Shown here: positions 1-7,261 of the stretch, one piece after another
Layout of the letters: the number at the start of each line of letters is the position of its first letter
Position numbering within the stretch: position 1 is the stretch's first letter
Assembly (NCBI GenBank): GCA_023252095.1
Contig: JAHEXN010000055.1
Span: 1 to 13,977, forward strand
Direction of reading: 5' to 3'
Length of the DNA stretch: 13,977 nt
Source: Actinomycetes bacterium
GTDB taxonomy: Bacteria; Actinomycetota; Actinomycetes; Propionibacteriales; Nocardioidaceae
Notes under the pieces: model-generated
Database searches by the model: none
What the model was told of the DNA's origin: nothing
The model's input: the letters and a program-made list of their open reading frames with translations, nothing else
Position numbers and translations under genes: made by a program

Positions 1-1251
1 GGGCTCCGCCGGGCGGGCAGGCGCGACGGCCGCGGGGGCCGGCGCGGCCGCCGGGACGGCCGGGGTGGCGATGGCAGACCCGCCGGCCTCGAGGCGTCGC
101 TCGATGCGGTCCAGGCGGGCGGCGTAGCCCTCGGTCGCGTGGTCGGCACCGGGCACCAGGATGCGGGCGCACAGCAGCTCGAGCAGCAGACGCGGGGCCG
201 TGGCACCGCGGAAGTCGGTGAGGGCGGCGTCGACGAGATCGGCGAGGCGCACGAGCTCGGCCGGACCGAACGCCTGCGACTGCTGGTTCAGCTGGTCGGC
301 CCGGTCGGCGGGTGCCTCGAGCAGCGCGACCTCGATCGCGTTGGGCACGGCCCGCAGCACGACGAGGTCGCGCAGGCGCTGCAGGAGGTCCTCGGCGAAG
401 CGGCGGGGGTCCTGGCCGGACTCGATGACCTTGTCGACGACCCCGAACGCCGTGGCGCCGTCGCGGGCCGCGAACGCGTCGACGGCCTCGTCGAGCAGGG
501 AGTCGGGTGTGTAGCCGAGCAGCTGCACGGCCAGGCGGTACGTGACGCCCTCGTCGCTCGCCCCGGCGATGAGCTGGTCGAGCACGCTGAGGGTGTCGCG
601 CACCGAGCCGCCACCGGCCCGCACGACGAGAGGCAGCGCCGCAGAGTCGAGCGTGACGCCCTCGCTGGCGCACAGCTGGTTGAGGTAGTCGCCCAGCGTC
701 TTCGGCGGGACGAGCCGGAACGGATAGTGGTGCGTGCGCGAGCGGATCGTGCCGATGACCTTGTCGGGCTCGGTCGTGGCGAAGATGAACTTGAGGTGCG
801 GTGGCGGCTCCTCGACGAGCTTGAGCAGCGCGTTGAAGCCCTGCGGGCTCACCATGTGCGCCTCGTCGATGATGTAGACCTTGTAGCGGCTGCTGACGGG
901 CGCGAAGAACGCGCGCTCGCGCAGGTCGCGGGCGTCGTCGACACCGCCGTGGCTGGCCGCGTCGATCTCGATGACGTCGACGCTGCCCGGGCCGCCGCGG
1001 GCGAGGTCGCGGCAGCTCTGGCACTCGCCGCACGGGTCGGAGATGGGGGCCTGCTCGCAGTTCAGGGCCCGGGCGAGGATGCGTGCGCTCGTGGTCTTGC
1101 CGCAGCCGCGGGGCCCGCTGAACAGGTACGCGTGGTTGACGCGGTTGTTGGCCAGCGCGTGCCGCAGGGGGTCGGTGACGTGCTCCTGGCCGATGACTTC
1201 TTCAAAGGTCTCGGGCCGGTAGCGGCGGTACAGGGCGAGGGGCGCGTCCAC
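1..1251 (-). CDS. dnaX: DNA polymerase III subunit gamma/tau, 5' part (runs off left edge)
   Basis: This is the clamp-loader ATPase subunit that assembles the sliding clamp on primed DNA and, as tau, bridges polymerase cores. My translation gives 417 codons from a GTG at 1251 to the window edge, with no stop. The family start pattern LALYRRYRPETF is at residues 5-16. Walker A GPRGCGKT is at 46-53, and a zinc-binding cysteine set is at C65, C74, C77 and C80. Walker B VYIIDEAH is at 125-132, the sensor-1 stretch FATTEPDK follows near 158, and the arginine-finger motif SRT is at 171-173 (often SRC). The sensor-2 region GGSVRD is near 214. From about residue 385 the chain becomes Ala/Pro-rich, the usual linker before the tau-specific C-terminus, which lies outside. 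An in-frame TAG at 1263-1261 leaves GTG 1251 as the only practical start. There is no Shine-Dalgarno sequence before it, which fits a leaderless transcript. Confidence 0.96.
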   Translation of the reverse strand, partial: MDAPLALYRRYRPETFEEVIGQEHVTDPLRHALANNRVNHAYLFSGPRGCGKTTSARILARALNCEQAPISDPCGECQSCRDLARGGPGSVDVIEIDAASHGGVDDARDLRERAFFAPVSSRYKVYIIDEAHMVSPQGFNALLKLVEEPPPHLKFIFATTEPDKVIGTIRSRTHHYPFRLVPPKTLGDYLNQLCASEGVTLDSAALPLVVRAGGGSVRDTLSVLDQLIAGASDEGVTYRLAVQLLGYTPDSLLDEAVDAFAARDGATAFGVVDKVIESGQDPRRFAEDLLQRLRDLVVLRAVPNAIEVALLEAPADRADQLNQQSQAFGPAELVRLADLVDAALTDFRGATAPRLLLELLCARILVPGADHATEGYAARLDRIERRLEAGGSAIATPAVPAAAPAPAAVAPARPAEP

Positions 1252-1257
1252 CCCGTG

Positions 1258-1286
1258 AGCCTAGCCCCGGCCTGGGACAGCGTCAC
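1258..1286 (-). promoter_or_regulatory. Candidate leaderless promoter of dnaX
   Basis: On the minus strand GTGACG (1286-1281) resembles a -35 box and TAGGCT (1263-1258) fits the actinobacterial TANNNT -10 pattern, with a 17-base spacer. Six bases separate the -10 from the GTG start at 1251, so transcription would begin at or next to the start codon. That agrees with the missing ribosome binding site. The rest of the 132-base gap between dnaX and the next gene (1252-1383) shows only a weak 5-bp hairpin at 1343-1355. Confidence 0.55.
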
Positions 1287-1383
1287 CATCGCGGCGCAGG
1301 CCCGTGATGCACCACTCGCACGCCGCCGGCTGAGGGGTGAGAGCCCTCGGCGACCGAGCCTCGCAGCCTCTGCCGCGACGTGC

Positions 1384-2082
1384 TCAGGTCGGGACGATCC
1401 CGGTGCGCCCCTCCCAGCTGCCGTGCTCGCCGACCGGGCGGAAGCGGAGGGTCGTGAACTCGTGATGGAAGTCGCGGCGCTCCCGCTCGACCATCGCGTC
1501 GGCGTGGCGACGCGGTCCGTCGACGGCGCTGCGACCGAACACCATGTCGGTCATCTCCCGGGTCGTGCGCCAGACCGTGAACGTGGCCACGGTGCGGGGC
1601 GGTCGCGCCGCGGCGAGCGCCAGGGTCACGCCGGGGTGGTCGCGCACGAACCTTTCGACGGGGCGACCCCAGTGCAGAAAGCGTGGCACCTCGGGGATCT
1701 TCATCCGCGCGAGCGTGAAGGCGACCGCGGGCTCCGCGGGATCGCTGCGCCCGGCCACCTCCGGAAGGTCGGCCAGCTCCGTGACGTGGCCCCAACGGCG
1801 CAGGAACTCCAGGCGCACGTGCCAGCCGCCCGCGAGTCGCCGACCGAGCGGGTCGTCCGCGAGGAAGGTGTCGAGCGACGCCTCGTCGTCCCACGCGCAG
1901 AACACCGCGAGGCGGCGCAGCTGCATCCGGTCGGGTGAGACGACGGGCGCGCCGAGCCGCATGCTGCCCATCGGCTCGGCGAGCCGCAGGCCCGGGACGA
2001 CTCGTCGGTGGCCGGGGCGCCGTGCCATGGCGCGGGCCGTCGCGCTTGCGGGCACCTCGGCGAGGTGGAACGAGTGCAGCAC
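1384..2082 (-). CDS. CrtA (spheroidene monooxygenase)-like protein
   Basis: A 232-residue soluble protein. The two-repeat pattern recalls the CrtA-like family. Each half has a strand-rich stretch followed by a W-containing line, here RLAVFCAWDDEASLDTFL in the first half and ATFTVWRTTREMTDMVF in the second. The chain ends in a WEGR motif near the C-terminus (HGSWEGRTGI). Spheroidene monooxygenase is a heme-dependent carotenoid oxygenase in phototrophs. Actinobacterial relatives outside carotenoid clusters have no established substrate, and no carotenoid gene is nearby, so the family name does not give the function. The GTG at 2082 lies 13 bases after the stop of the upstream alpha/beta hydrolase gene, suggesting one transcript. 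Only a weak G-rich stretch precedes the start. The family call is from remembered pattern, not a search. Confidence 0.6.
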   Translation of the reverse strand: MLHSFHLAEVPASATARAMARRPGHRRVVPGLRLAEPMGSMRLGAPVVSPDRMQLRRLAVFCAWDDEASLDTFLADDPLGRRLAGGWHVRLEFLRRWGHVTELADLPEVAGRSDPAEPAVAFTLARMKIPEVPRFLHWGRPVERFVRDHPGVTLALAAARPPRTVATFTVWRTTREMTDMVFGRSAVDGPRRHADAMVERERRDFHHEFTTLRFRPVGEHGSWEGRTGIVPT

Positions 2083-2095
2083 GGCCCGGACCCGC

Positions 2096-3097
2096 TCAGT
2101 CCATCTCGTGGAACGCGAGCCAGCGGTCGATCGCGGCGTACGCGGCGGCGCGCGCCTCCGACTGCGACAGGAACACGTCGTGGCGAGCGCCGGGGATGGG
2201 CAGCGACGTGACCGATCCGCCCAGGCACCCGGCCCAGCGTGCGATCTGCTTGACGTCGAGGACGCCGTCGCTGACGTCGGTGCGCGGGCCGTGCTTGCGG
2301 GCGAACCAGGTCTTGTCGGACCGCAGCACGAGCGACGGGATGCCGAGGTCGAGCCCGCGGTGCAGCACGGCGTGGCCGCGGCGCACCGCGTTGAGCCAGC
2401 CGAAGGTCACGGGGAAACCGGTCAGCGGCTTCCAGTCGAGCTCGTACTCCCACTCGCCGGCGCCGCTCGTGTGGAGGCTCGCGCCGTACGCGTCACCCGG
2501 GGGCAGCGGCAGCTTGTCGAACGGACGGACGCGGGCCGCCGCACGGATCACGTGGGTGCCGATCGACCGCATCCACGGAGCACCCTGGAGGTCGAACCAC
2601 GGGCTGTCGAGCACGAGGCCCGTGACCCCGACCTCGGCGGCGCCGCGACGGGCGAGCCACAGCGGCAGGATCAGGCCGCCGGTCGAGTGCGCGCCGAGCA
2701 CGACGTCGAGACCGCCGGTGCCATCCGCCGCCCGCGGCCCGGCACCCCCGCCGGTCTCCTCGCGCACGATCTCCAGCGCCGCGTCGAGCTCGGCGTCGTA
2801 GAACGCGAGGTCGGAGACGTAGTGCGGCGTGTGGCCGGGGCGTCGCGACCGGCCGCACTTGCGCAGGTCGAGCGCGTAGAACGCGTAGCCACGCTCCGTG
2901 AAGAAGTCGGCGAGCTCGGTCTGGAAGAAGTAGTCGCTGAACCCGTGGACCCACAGGAACGCGCGGCGGGGAACCTCCGGAGGGGTGGCTCTGACGAGGG
3001 TTGCGACGATCTCGCCCTCGCCGTCGGGATCGCTCCCGAGGTCGATCGTCCGCTGCTCGTACCCGGCACCCAGCACGTCCTCGACCCACGCTGACAT
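2096..3097 (-). CDS. Alpha/beta hydrolase (serine aminopeptidase S33 / monoacylglycerol lipase-like)
   Basis: A 333-residue cytoplasmic hydrolase of the Hydrolase_4 / serine aminopeptidase S33 type, likely acting on lipid esters or similar substrates; the true substrate is unknown. The oxyanion-side motif HGFSDYF is at 51-57. The nucleophile elbow is A-H-S-T-G with Ser138, where the first glycine of GxSxG is replaced by alanine, a common variant. The likely acid is Asp261 (LVLRSDKTW) and the base His306 (GARHDVFL). No signal peptide or membrane segment is visible. The reading frame stays open far upstream of 3097, but similarity to the fold begins at MSAWVEDV and a good -10 box lies 6 bases before this ATG. 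The extension would also read antisense through thrE. The gene is followed 13 bases later by the CrtA-like gene. Confidence 0.85.
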   Translation of the reverse strand: MSAWVEDVLGAGYEQRTIDLGSDPDGEGEIVATLVRATPPEVPRRAFLWVHGFSDYFFQTELADFFTERGYAFYALDLRKCGRSRRPGHTPHYVSDLAFYDAELDAALEIVREETGGGAGPRAADGTGGLDVVLGAHSTGGLILPLWLARRGAAEVGVTGLVLDSPWFDLQGAPWMRSIGTHVIRAAARVRPFDKLPLPPGDAYGASLHTSGAGEWEYELDWKPLTGFPVTFGWLNAVRRGHAVLHRGLDLGIPSLVLRSDKTWFARKHGPRTDVSDGVLDVKQIARWAGCLGGSVTSLPIPGARHDVFLSQSEARAAAYAAIDRWLAFHEMD

Positions 3098-3103
3098 GGG
3101 GCG

Positions 3104-3109
3104 AGCATA
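3104..3109 (-). promoter_or_regulatory. Candidate -10 box for the hydrolase operon (leaderless)
   Basis: TATGCT on the minus strand (3109-3104) ends 6 bases before the ATG at 3097, the same spacing seen at dnaX. No Shine-Dalgarno sequence precedes the ATG. A convincing -35 box is not visible, since the expected position overlaps the start of the divergent exporter gene. The whole divergent intergenic gap is 33 bases. Confidence 0.45.
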
Positions 3110-3130
3110 GCCACGCACAATGGGCACCAC

Positions 3131-4435
3131 ATGTCTGAAGTCCACGATCGCCAACGGACCCTCGACCTCGCGCTGAGGATCGGGGAGCTGCTGCTGTCCA
3201 ACGGCGCCGGTGCGGCCGACGTGACGGCCACGATGTCGTCGGTCGCGCACCACCTCGGACTGCGTCAGGCCCTCGTCGACGTGACCTTCACGACCCTCAC
3301 GTTGAGCCACCAGTCGAGCATCGACGAGCCGGTCGTGTCCCTGACCCGCCACGTCACGCACCGGGAGACCGACTTCGCCGATCTCACGGCGGTCGACTTC
3401 GTCGTGACCAAGCTCCTGGCCGACGAGATCACGCGTGAGGAGGCCGCGAGCGAGGTCGCGCGGATCGCGTCGTCGGGCCACCCACGCAAGCGCTGGGCCA
3501 TCACGGCGGGGTCCGGACTCACGGGCGCCGGGGTCGCGCTGCTGCTGGGCGGTGACTGGATCGTGCTGATCATCGCGGCGGTGGCCGGCTCGTGCATCGA
3601 GATCCTGCAGCGCCACATGGCGCGGATGCGGCTGCCGTTCTTCTACGCCCAGGTCGCCGGCGGGATGTTGGCGACGACGTTCGCGGTCGTGCTGCGTGCG
3701 CTCGAGGTGCCGGTCGACCCGTCGATCGTCGTGACCGCGAGCATCATCATGCTGCTCGCGGGGCAGGGGTTCATCGGCGCGATCCAGGACGCCCTGACGG
3801 GCTTCTACATCACCGCGAACGCGCGCATCCTCGAGGTCATGATCGCGACGGCCGGCATCATCGTCGGCGTCGCGGCGGGACTCAGCATCGGCGGTGCGCT
3901 CGGCGTCGACGTGCGGATCGTGCCGGGGGCGTCGGGCCTGTCCGACCTGCCTGCGGTCACGATCGGGGCCGCGGTCACGGCGGGGAGCTTCGCCTTCACG
4001 GCGTACTCACCCAAGCGCGTCGTGGCGCCGGTCGCCCTGCTCTCGGCGCTCGCGGCGGGCGCGTACTTCGCGCTGACGCAGCACAGCATCGACCGTGCCG
4101 CTGCTGCCGGCGTCGCTGCCGTGATCATCGGCCTGGTCAGCTACTGGGTCGCCGGCTGGTTCAAGGTTCCGCCCCTGGTCGTCATCACGGCGTGCATCAT
4201 CCCGCTGCTTCCCGGCCTGTCGATCTATCGGGCGCTCTCGCTGCTGGCCGACGACGACGTCACGGGCGTCATCGCCCTCATCACGGCGGCCGCCGTCGCC
4301 CTGGCTCTGTCGGCCGGCGCGATCCTCGGCGAGTACGTCGCCCAGCCGCTGCGCCGCGAGTCCCGCAAGCTCGAGCAGCGCCTCGCGGGACCCCGCCTCG
4401 TCGGCCCCCTGCGGGCCCGGGCGCGAAAGAAGTAG
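3131..4435 (+). CDS. Threonine/serine exporter family protein (ThrE-like)
   Basis: A 434-residue inner-membrane protein of the ThrE family, whose founding member in Corynebacterium glutamicum exports threonine and serine using the proton gradient. The N-terminal domain (DUF1212/ThrE type) spans roughly 11-250. It starts with a soluble part carrying the typical stretch LLLSNGAGAADVTATM (20-35). Several hydrophobic segments follow, near 124-153, 171-190, 198-218 and 236-255. The C-terminal ThrE_2-type half spans about 275-400, with the recognisable PGLSIYRALSLL at 361-372 after a hydrophobic helix. About ten membrane helices fit the family. The C-terminal tail is basic. The ATG at 3131 has no clear ribosome binding site and lies 33 bases from the divergent hydrolase start. 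The substrate in this organism is inferred from the family only. Confidence 0.9.
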   Translation: MSEVHDRQRTLDLALRIGELLLSNGAGAADVTATMSSVAHHLGLRQALVDVTFTTLTLSHQSSIDEPVVSLTRHVTHRETDFADLTAVDFVVTKLLADEITREEAASEVARIASSGHPRKRWAITAGSGLTGAGVALLLGGDWIVLIIAAVAGSCIEILQRHMARMRLPFFYAQVAGGMLATTFAVVLRALEVPVDPSIVVTASIIMLLAGQGFIGAIQDALTGFYITANARILEVMIATAGIIVGVAAGLSIGGALGVDVRIVPGASGLSDLPAVTIGAAVTAGSFAFTAYSPKRVVAPVALLSALAAGAYFALTQHSIDRAAAAGVAAVIIGLVSYWVAGWFKVPPLVVITACIIPLLPGLSIYRALSLLADDDVTGVIALITAAAVALALSAGAILGEYVAQPLRRESRKLEQRLAGPRLVGPLRARARKK

Positions 4436-4461
4436 GGCGCGCCGCTCGTTCCTCGCGGCTC

Positions 4462-4519
4462 CACCGGTTCGTTCCTCACCGGTGCCGGGCTTCGCCCGGG
4501 CGCCTGCCTCGCCTTCGGC
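4462..4519. repeat. Cluster of three short hairpins after the exporter gene
   Basis: Three inverted repeats lie in a row. CACCGGT (4462-4468) pairs with ACCGGTG (4478-4484) across a 9-base loop. CCGGGC-TTC-GCCCGG is at 4485-4499. GCC-TTC-GGC at 4511-4519 is a C(UUCG)G-type tetraloop hairpin. The sequence CGTTCCTC occurs twice (4447-4454 and 4470-4477). The block looks like a dispersed intergenic repeat of high-GC actinobacteria, though copy number elsewhere cannot be seen here. Confidence 0.6.
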
Positions 4520-4523
4520 TCGG

Positions 4524-4553
4524 CCCGTGGTCACCACTGGTGGTGACCACGGG
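4524..4553. terminator. Perfect 13-bp hairpin between convergent genes
   Basis: CCCGTGGTCACCA (4524-4536) pairs perfectly with TGGTGACCACGGG (4541-4553) over a 4-base loop. It sits between the 3' ends of the exporter gene (4435) and the flavin oxidoreductase gene (stop at 4563), so it can serve as a bidirectional terminator. There is no T-run, as is usual in actinobacteria. Confidence 0.75.
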
Positions 4554-4562
4554 CGCCCGGTC

Positions 4563-5945
4563 CTAGTCGCTTGCGTCGCCCAGGGCGGTCTCGACCGCGC
4601 GCCAGAAGGTGGGGTAGGCGTAGATGCTGTTGCGCAGGACGTCGACGGGCACCTCGGCCCGCACCGCGACGCCGAGGCCCGAGACGGACTCGCCGCCCGA
4701 GGGCCCGACGAAGGTGGCCCCGACCAGGACGCCGCGGGTCGCGTCGACCACGACCTTGACGACGCCCTCGTTGCCCGGGCCGTGCACGAAGCCGCGACTG
4801 CTCTCGTTGAGCGGTGCCACGCCGACACGGACGTCGATGCCCTGGTCGCGGGCCTGCTTCTCCGTCAGGCCGACGCCACCGACCTCGGGATCGGTGAAGG
4901 TCGACCGGGGGAACGACTCGTCGTAGGGCGGGAGCTCGTCACCCAGGACATCGGAACCGGCCCGCTGCGCCTGGTACATCGAGACGTGCGTGAAGGCGCC
5001 GCGTCCGACGACGTCACCGATGGCCCAGAGGTCGTCGTGGCCGACGACCCGCATCGCGTCGTCGACGTCGAGGGACCGGCCCGGCTCGAGGCCGATCGTG
5101 TTGAGCCCGAGGTCGTCGATGTTCGGTCGGCGTCCCGCGGCGACCAGCACCTGGGCGACCTCGAGGGTCGCGCCGTCGTGGGTGACCCGGAACGTGCTGC
5201 CGTCGTGCTCGACCCGCGAGGTCGTGACGTCGGTCAGCACCGTGACGCCCTCGGCGCGCAGGACCGCGGTGACGACCTCGGAGGCCTCCGGCTCCTCGGG
5301 GGCGAGGATGCGCGGGCCCGACTGCAGGATCGTGACCGACGAGCCGAAGCGGGCGAACGCCTGCGCCAGCTCCAGACCGATGGGTCCGCCGCCGATCACG
5401 GCGAGCGACGCGGGGAGGGTCTCGGTCTCGAGCGCCTCGCGGTTGGTCCAGTAGGGGGTGTCGGCGAGTCCGTCGATCGGCGGTGCCGACGGGCGGGTGC
5501 CCGGGTTCAGGACGACGCCGCGACGGGCGGTGAACGTCGGCCGCGTGCCGTCGGTGGCCTCGACCTCGACCGTGCGGTCGCCCGTGAGGCGGCCGTGGCC
5601 ACGCACGAGCGTCACGCCCGCGTCGGCGAGGCGGTCGGCCGCGACGGTGTCGTCCCAGTCGTCGGTGGCCTCGTCACGGATGCGCGTCGCGACGAGGGCG
5701 AAGTCCGGCTCGACCGTCGCGGTGCCGGCGAGCCCAGGCACGCGTCGCGCCTCGGCGAGGGCGTTGGCCGCGCGGATGAACATCTTGGACGGGATGCAGC
5801 CCCAGTACGGGCACTCGCCGCCGACGAGCCGCGACTCGACCGCGACGACCTCGAGGCCCGCCTTCGCCAGGCGTGTCGCGAGCGACTCACCGCCGGGGCC
5901 GGTACCGATCACGATGACGTCGCACTGCCGAGGCTCTTGGCTCAT
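4563..5945 (-). CDS. FAD-dependent pyridine nucleotide-disulfide oxidoreductase (dihydrolipoamide dehydrogenase/mercuric reductase superfamily)
   Basis: A 460-residue class I flavoprotein disulfide-reductase-type enzyme. FAD-binding GTGPGGE is at 14-20. The redox-active cysteine pair is kept as C45 and C50 in GGECPYWGCIPSK, with PYW in place of the usual NVG-type residues. The NAD(P)H-binding glycine loop GGGPIGLE is at 185-192, and the second FAD motif AIGD is at 308-311. The C-terminal dimerisation domain starts near 345 (STFTDPEVGGVGLTE). The His-Pro-Thr...Glu catalytic dyad of lipoamide and glutathione reductases is replaced by Tyr444-Pro-Thr with a glutamate only at 452. It is therefore unlikely to be the housekeeping lipoamide dehydrogenase. 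The substrate is unknown and no 2-oxoacid dehydrogenase genes are near. The ATG at 5945 is preceded by a modest purine-rich stretch. Confidence 0.85.
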   Translation of the reverse strand: MSQEPRQCDVIVIGTGPGGESLATRLAKAGLEVVAVESRLVGGECPYWGCIPSKMFIRAANALAEARRVPGLAGTATVEPDFALVATRIRDEATDDWDDTVAADRLADAGVTLVRGHGRLTGDRTVEVEATDGTRPTFTARRGVVLNPGTRPSAPPIDGLADTPYWTNREALETETLPASLAVIGGGPIGLELAQAFARFGSSVTILQSGPRILAPEEPEASEVVTAVLRAEGVTVLTDVTTSRVEHDGSTFRVTHDGATLEVAQVLVAAGRRPNIDDLGLNTIGLEPGRSLDVDDAMRVVGHDDLWAIGDVVGRGAFTHVSMYQAQRAGSDVLGDELPPYDESFPRSTFTDPEVGGVGLTEKQARDQGIDVRVGVAPLNESSRGFVHGPGNEGVVKVVVDATRGVLVGATFVGPSGGESVSGLGVAVRAEVPVDVLRNSIYAYPTFWRAVETALGDASD

Positions 5946-6035
5946 GCCACCATCATGACGCTGCCTCGGTGAGGCGCCCGCCGGGCGTCGCCACCGCGGT
6001 CCGTCACCAGTCTGGGCACGCCTCGACGCCGGGTC

Positions 6036-6064
6036 TGGTCACGGAACCACGCGGGGGCTACTGT
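6036..6064 (+). promoter_or_regulatory. Candidate promoter of the acyl-CoA dehydrogenase operon
   Basis: TGGTCA (6036-6041, four of six matches to TTGACA) and TACTGT (6059-6064, TANNNT type) are spaced by 17 bases. The start of transcription would fall near 6071, 30 bases before the ATG and inside the palindrome at 6069-6082. The remaining divergent intergenic DNA (5946-6035) shows nothing else clear. Confidence 0.5.
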
Positions 6065-6068
6065 CGAG

Positions 6069-6082
6069 TAAGCAAGCGCTTA
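6069..6082. promoter_or_regulatory. Palindromic operator candidate (TetR-type) for the acyl-CoA dehydrogenase genes
   Basis: TAAGCAAGCGCTTA has 5-base inverted arms TAAGC/GCTTA and an embedded 8-base palindrome AAGCGCTT. It covers the predicted transcription start. Similar AAGC..GCTT palindromes are typical of TetR-family repressors controlling acyl-CoA metabolism in actinobacteria (general recollection). No regulator gene is in the window, so the partner is unknown. Confidence 0.5.
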
Positions 6083-6100
6083 GTCCGGCCTGGAGGTCAC

Positions 6101-7252
6101 ATGAAGCTTCGCCTGTCCGACGAGGACGCCCGCTTCCGCGACGAGATGCGGGAGTTCTTCACCACCCGGTTCCCCGAACACATCCGCGCCAAGGTCCTGG
6201 CCCGCGGGGAGCTCACCAAGGACGACATCGTCGAGTCCCAGCAGGCGTTGAACGCCGAGGGCCTCGCGGTGCCCAACTGGCCCGTCGAGTGGGGCGGCCG
6301 TGACTGGACGCAGCTCCAGCGCCACCTGTGGCACGAGGAGATGCAGCTCGCCGGCGTGCCGATCCCGCTCGCGTTCAACGCCAGCATGATCGGCCCGGTC
6401 ATCGCGGCCTTCGGCTCCCAGGAGATGAAGGAGCGGTTCCTGCCCAAGACGGCGAACCTCGACATCTGGTGGTCGCAGGGCTTCTCCGAGCCCGACGCCG
6501 GCTCCGACCTCGCGTCGCTGCGCACCACTGCGGTGCGCGACGGCGACGAGTACGTCGTCAACGGCCAGAAGACGTGGACCACGCTCGGTCAGTACGGCGA
6601 CTGGATCTTCACGCTCGTGCGCACCGATCCCAACGTCAAGAAGCAGGCCGGCATCTCGATGCTCCTGATCGACATGACGACGCCGGGCCTCACGGTCCGT
6701 CCGATCGAGCTGATCGACGGCGGTCACGAGGTCAACGAGGTCTTCTTCGAGGACGTCCGCGTCCCGGCCGAGAACCTCGTCGGCGAGGAGAACAAGGGCT
6801 GGACCTACGCCAAGTTCCTGCTCGGCAACGAGCGGGTCGGCGTCGCGCCGGTCGGCACCACGAAGCGCTGGCTCGCCGACGCCAAGGAGGCCGCGGGTGA
6901 CCGTCTGGCCGACCCGGTCCTCGCGAACCGCGTCGCGGAGCTCGAGAACGAGCTGCTCGCGCTCGAGCTCACCGCGCTGCGGGTCGTGGCGCACTCGGCC
7001 GAGGGCAAGCCGCACCCGGCCTCGTCGGTGCTCAAGCTGCGCGGCACCGAGCTGCAGCAGGCCGTGACCGAGCTCTACGTCGACCTCGCGGGCCCGTGGG
7101 CGCTCGCGTCGGGCGCCGGCGAGGGTTCCTCGGCTCCCGACTGGGCGCGCGTCTCGACGCCGCAGTACCTGAACTTCCGAAAGGCGTCGATCTACGGCGG
7201 CTCGAACGAGGTTCAGCGACAGATCATCTCCGGCACGATCCTGGGACTGTGA
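6101..7252 (+). CDS. Acyl-CoA dehydrogenase, large/catalytic subunit type (PimC/FadE-like)
   Basis: A 383-residue flavoenzyme subunit that would introduce an alpha,beta double bond into an acyl-CoA. The ATG at 6101 follows GGAGG at 6092-6096; an open frame further upstream has no such support. The acyl-CoA dehydrogenase middle-domain signature is at 127-137 (GFSEPDAGSDL), followed by VNGQKTWTT (153-161). The C-terminal signature is IYGGSNEVQRQI (364-375), with glycine where medium-chain enzymes have the catalytic glutamate. A glutamate is present instead at E244 in GNERVG, the position used by isovaleryl-CoA dehydrogenase-type and several actinobacterial steroid-type enzymes. The flavin-binding RKQFG motif is missing here but present in the next gene, so the two proteins probably form one heteromeric (alpha2beta2) enzyme. 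The physiological acyl-CoA (fatty, dicarboxylic or sterol side chain) is not determinable. Confidence 0.9.
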   Translation: MKLRLSDEDARFRDEMREFFTTRFPEHIRAKVLARGELTKDDIVESQQALNAEGLAVPNWPVEWGGRDWTQLQRHLWHEEMQLAGVPIPLAFNASMIGPVIAAFGSQEMKERFLPKTANLDIWWSQGFSEPDAGSDLASLRTTAVRDGDEYVVNGQKTWTTLGQYGDWIFTLVRTDPNVKKQAGISMLLIDMTTPGLTVRPIELIDGGHEVNEVFFEDVRVPAENLVGEENKGWTYAKFLLGNERVGVAPVGTTKRWLADAKEAAGDRLADPVLANRVAELENELLALELTALRVVAHSAEGKPHPASSVLKLRGTELQQAVTELYVDLAGPWALASGAGEGSSAPDWARVSTPQYLNFRKASIYGGSNEVQRQIISGTILGL

Positions 7253-7261
7253 GGACGGAAC

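Noticed and set aside
139..1938. 599-codon plus-strand open frame
   Set aside because: Antisense to dnaX and the CrtA-like gene, with no recognisable protein pattern. Long shadows are expected in DNA this GC-rich.
3098..3616. N-terminal extension of the hydrolase frame to a 506-residue protein
   Set aside because: The extra 173 residues are antisense to the exporter gene and carry no hydrolase features; a good -10 box and conserved start lie at 3097.
4563..5945. Housekeeping dihydrolipoamide dehydrogenase (lpdA)
   Set aside because: The essential HPT..E dyad is absent and no 2-oxoacid dehydrogenase genes are adjacent.
4482..5972. 496-codon plus-strand open frame
   Set aside because: Antisense to the flavin oxidoreductase gene and includes the terminator hairpin in its coding part.
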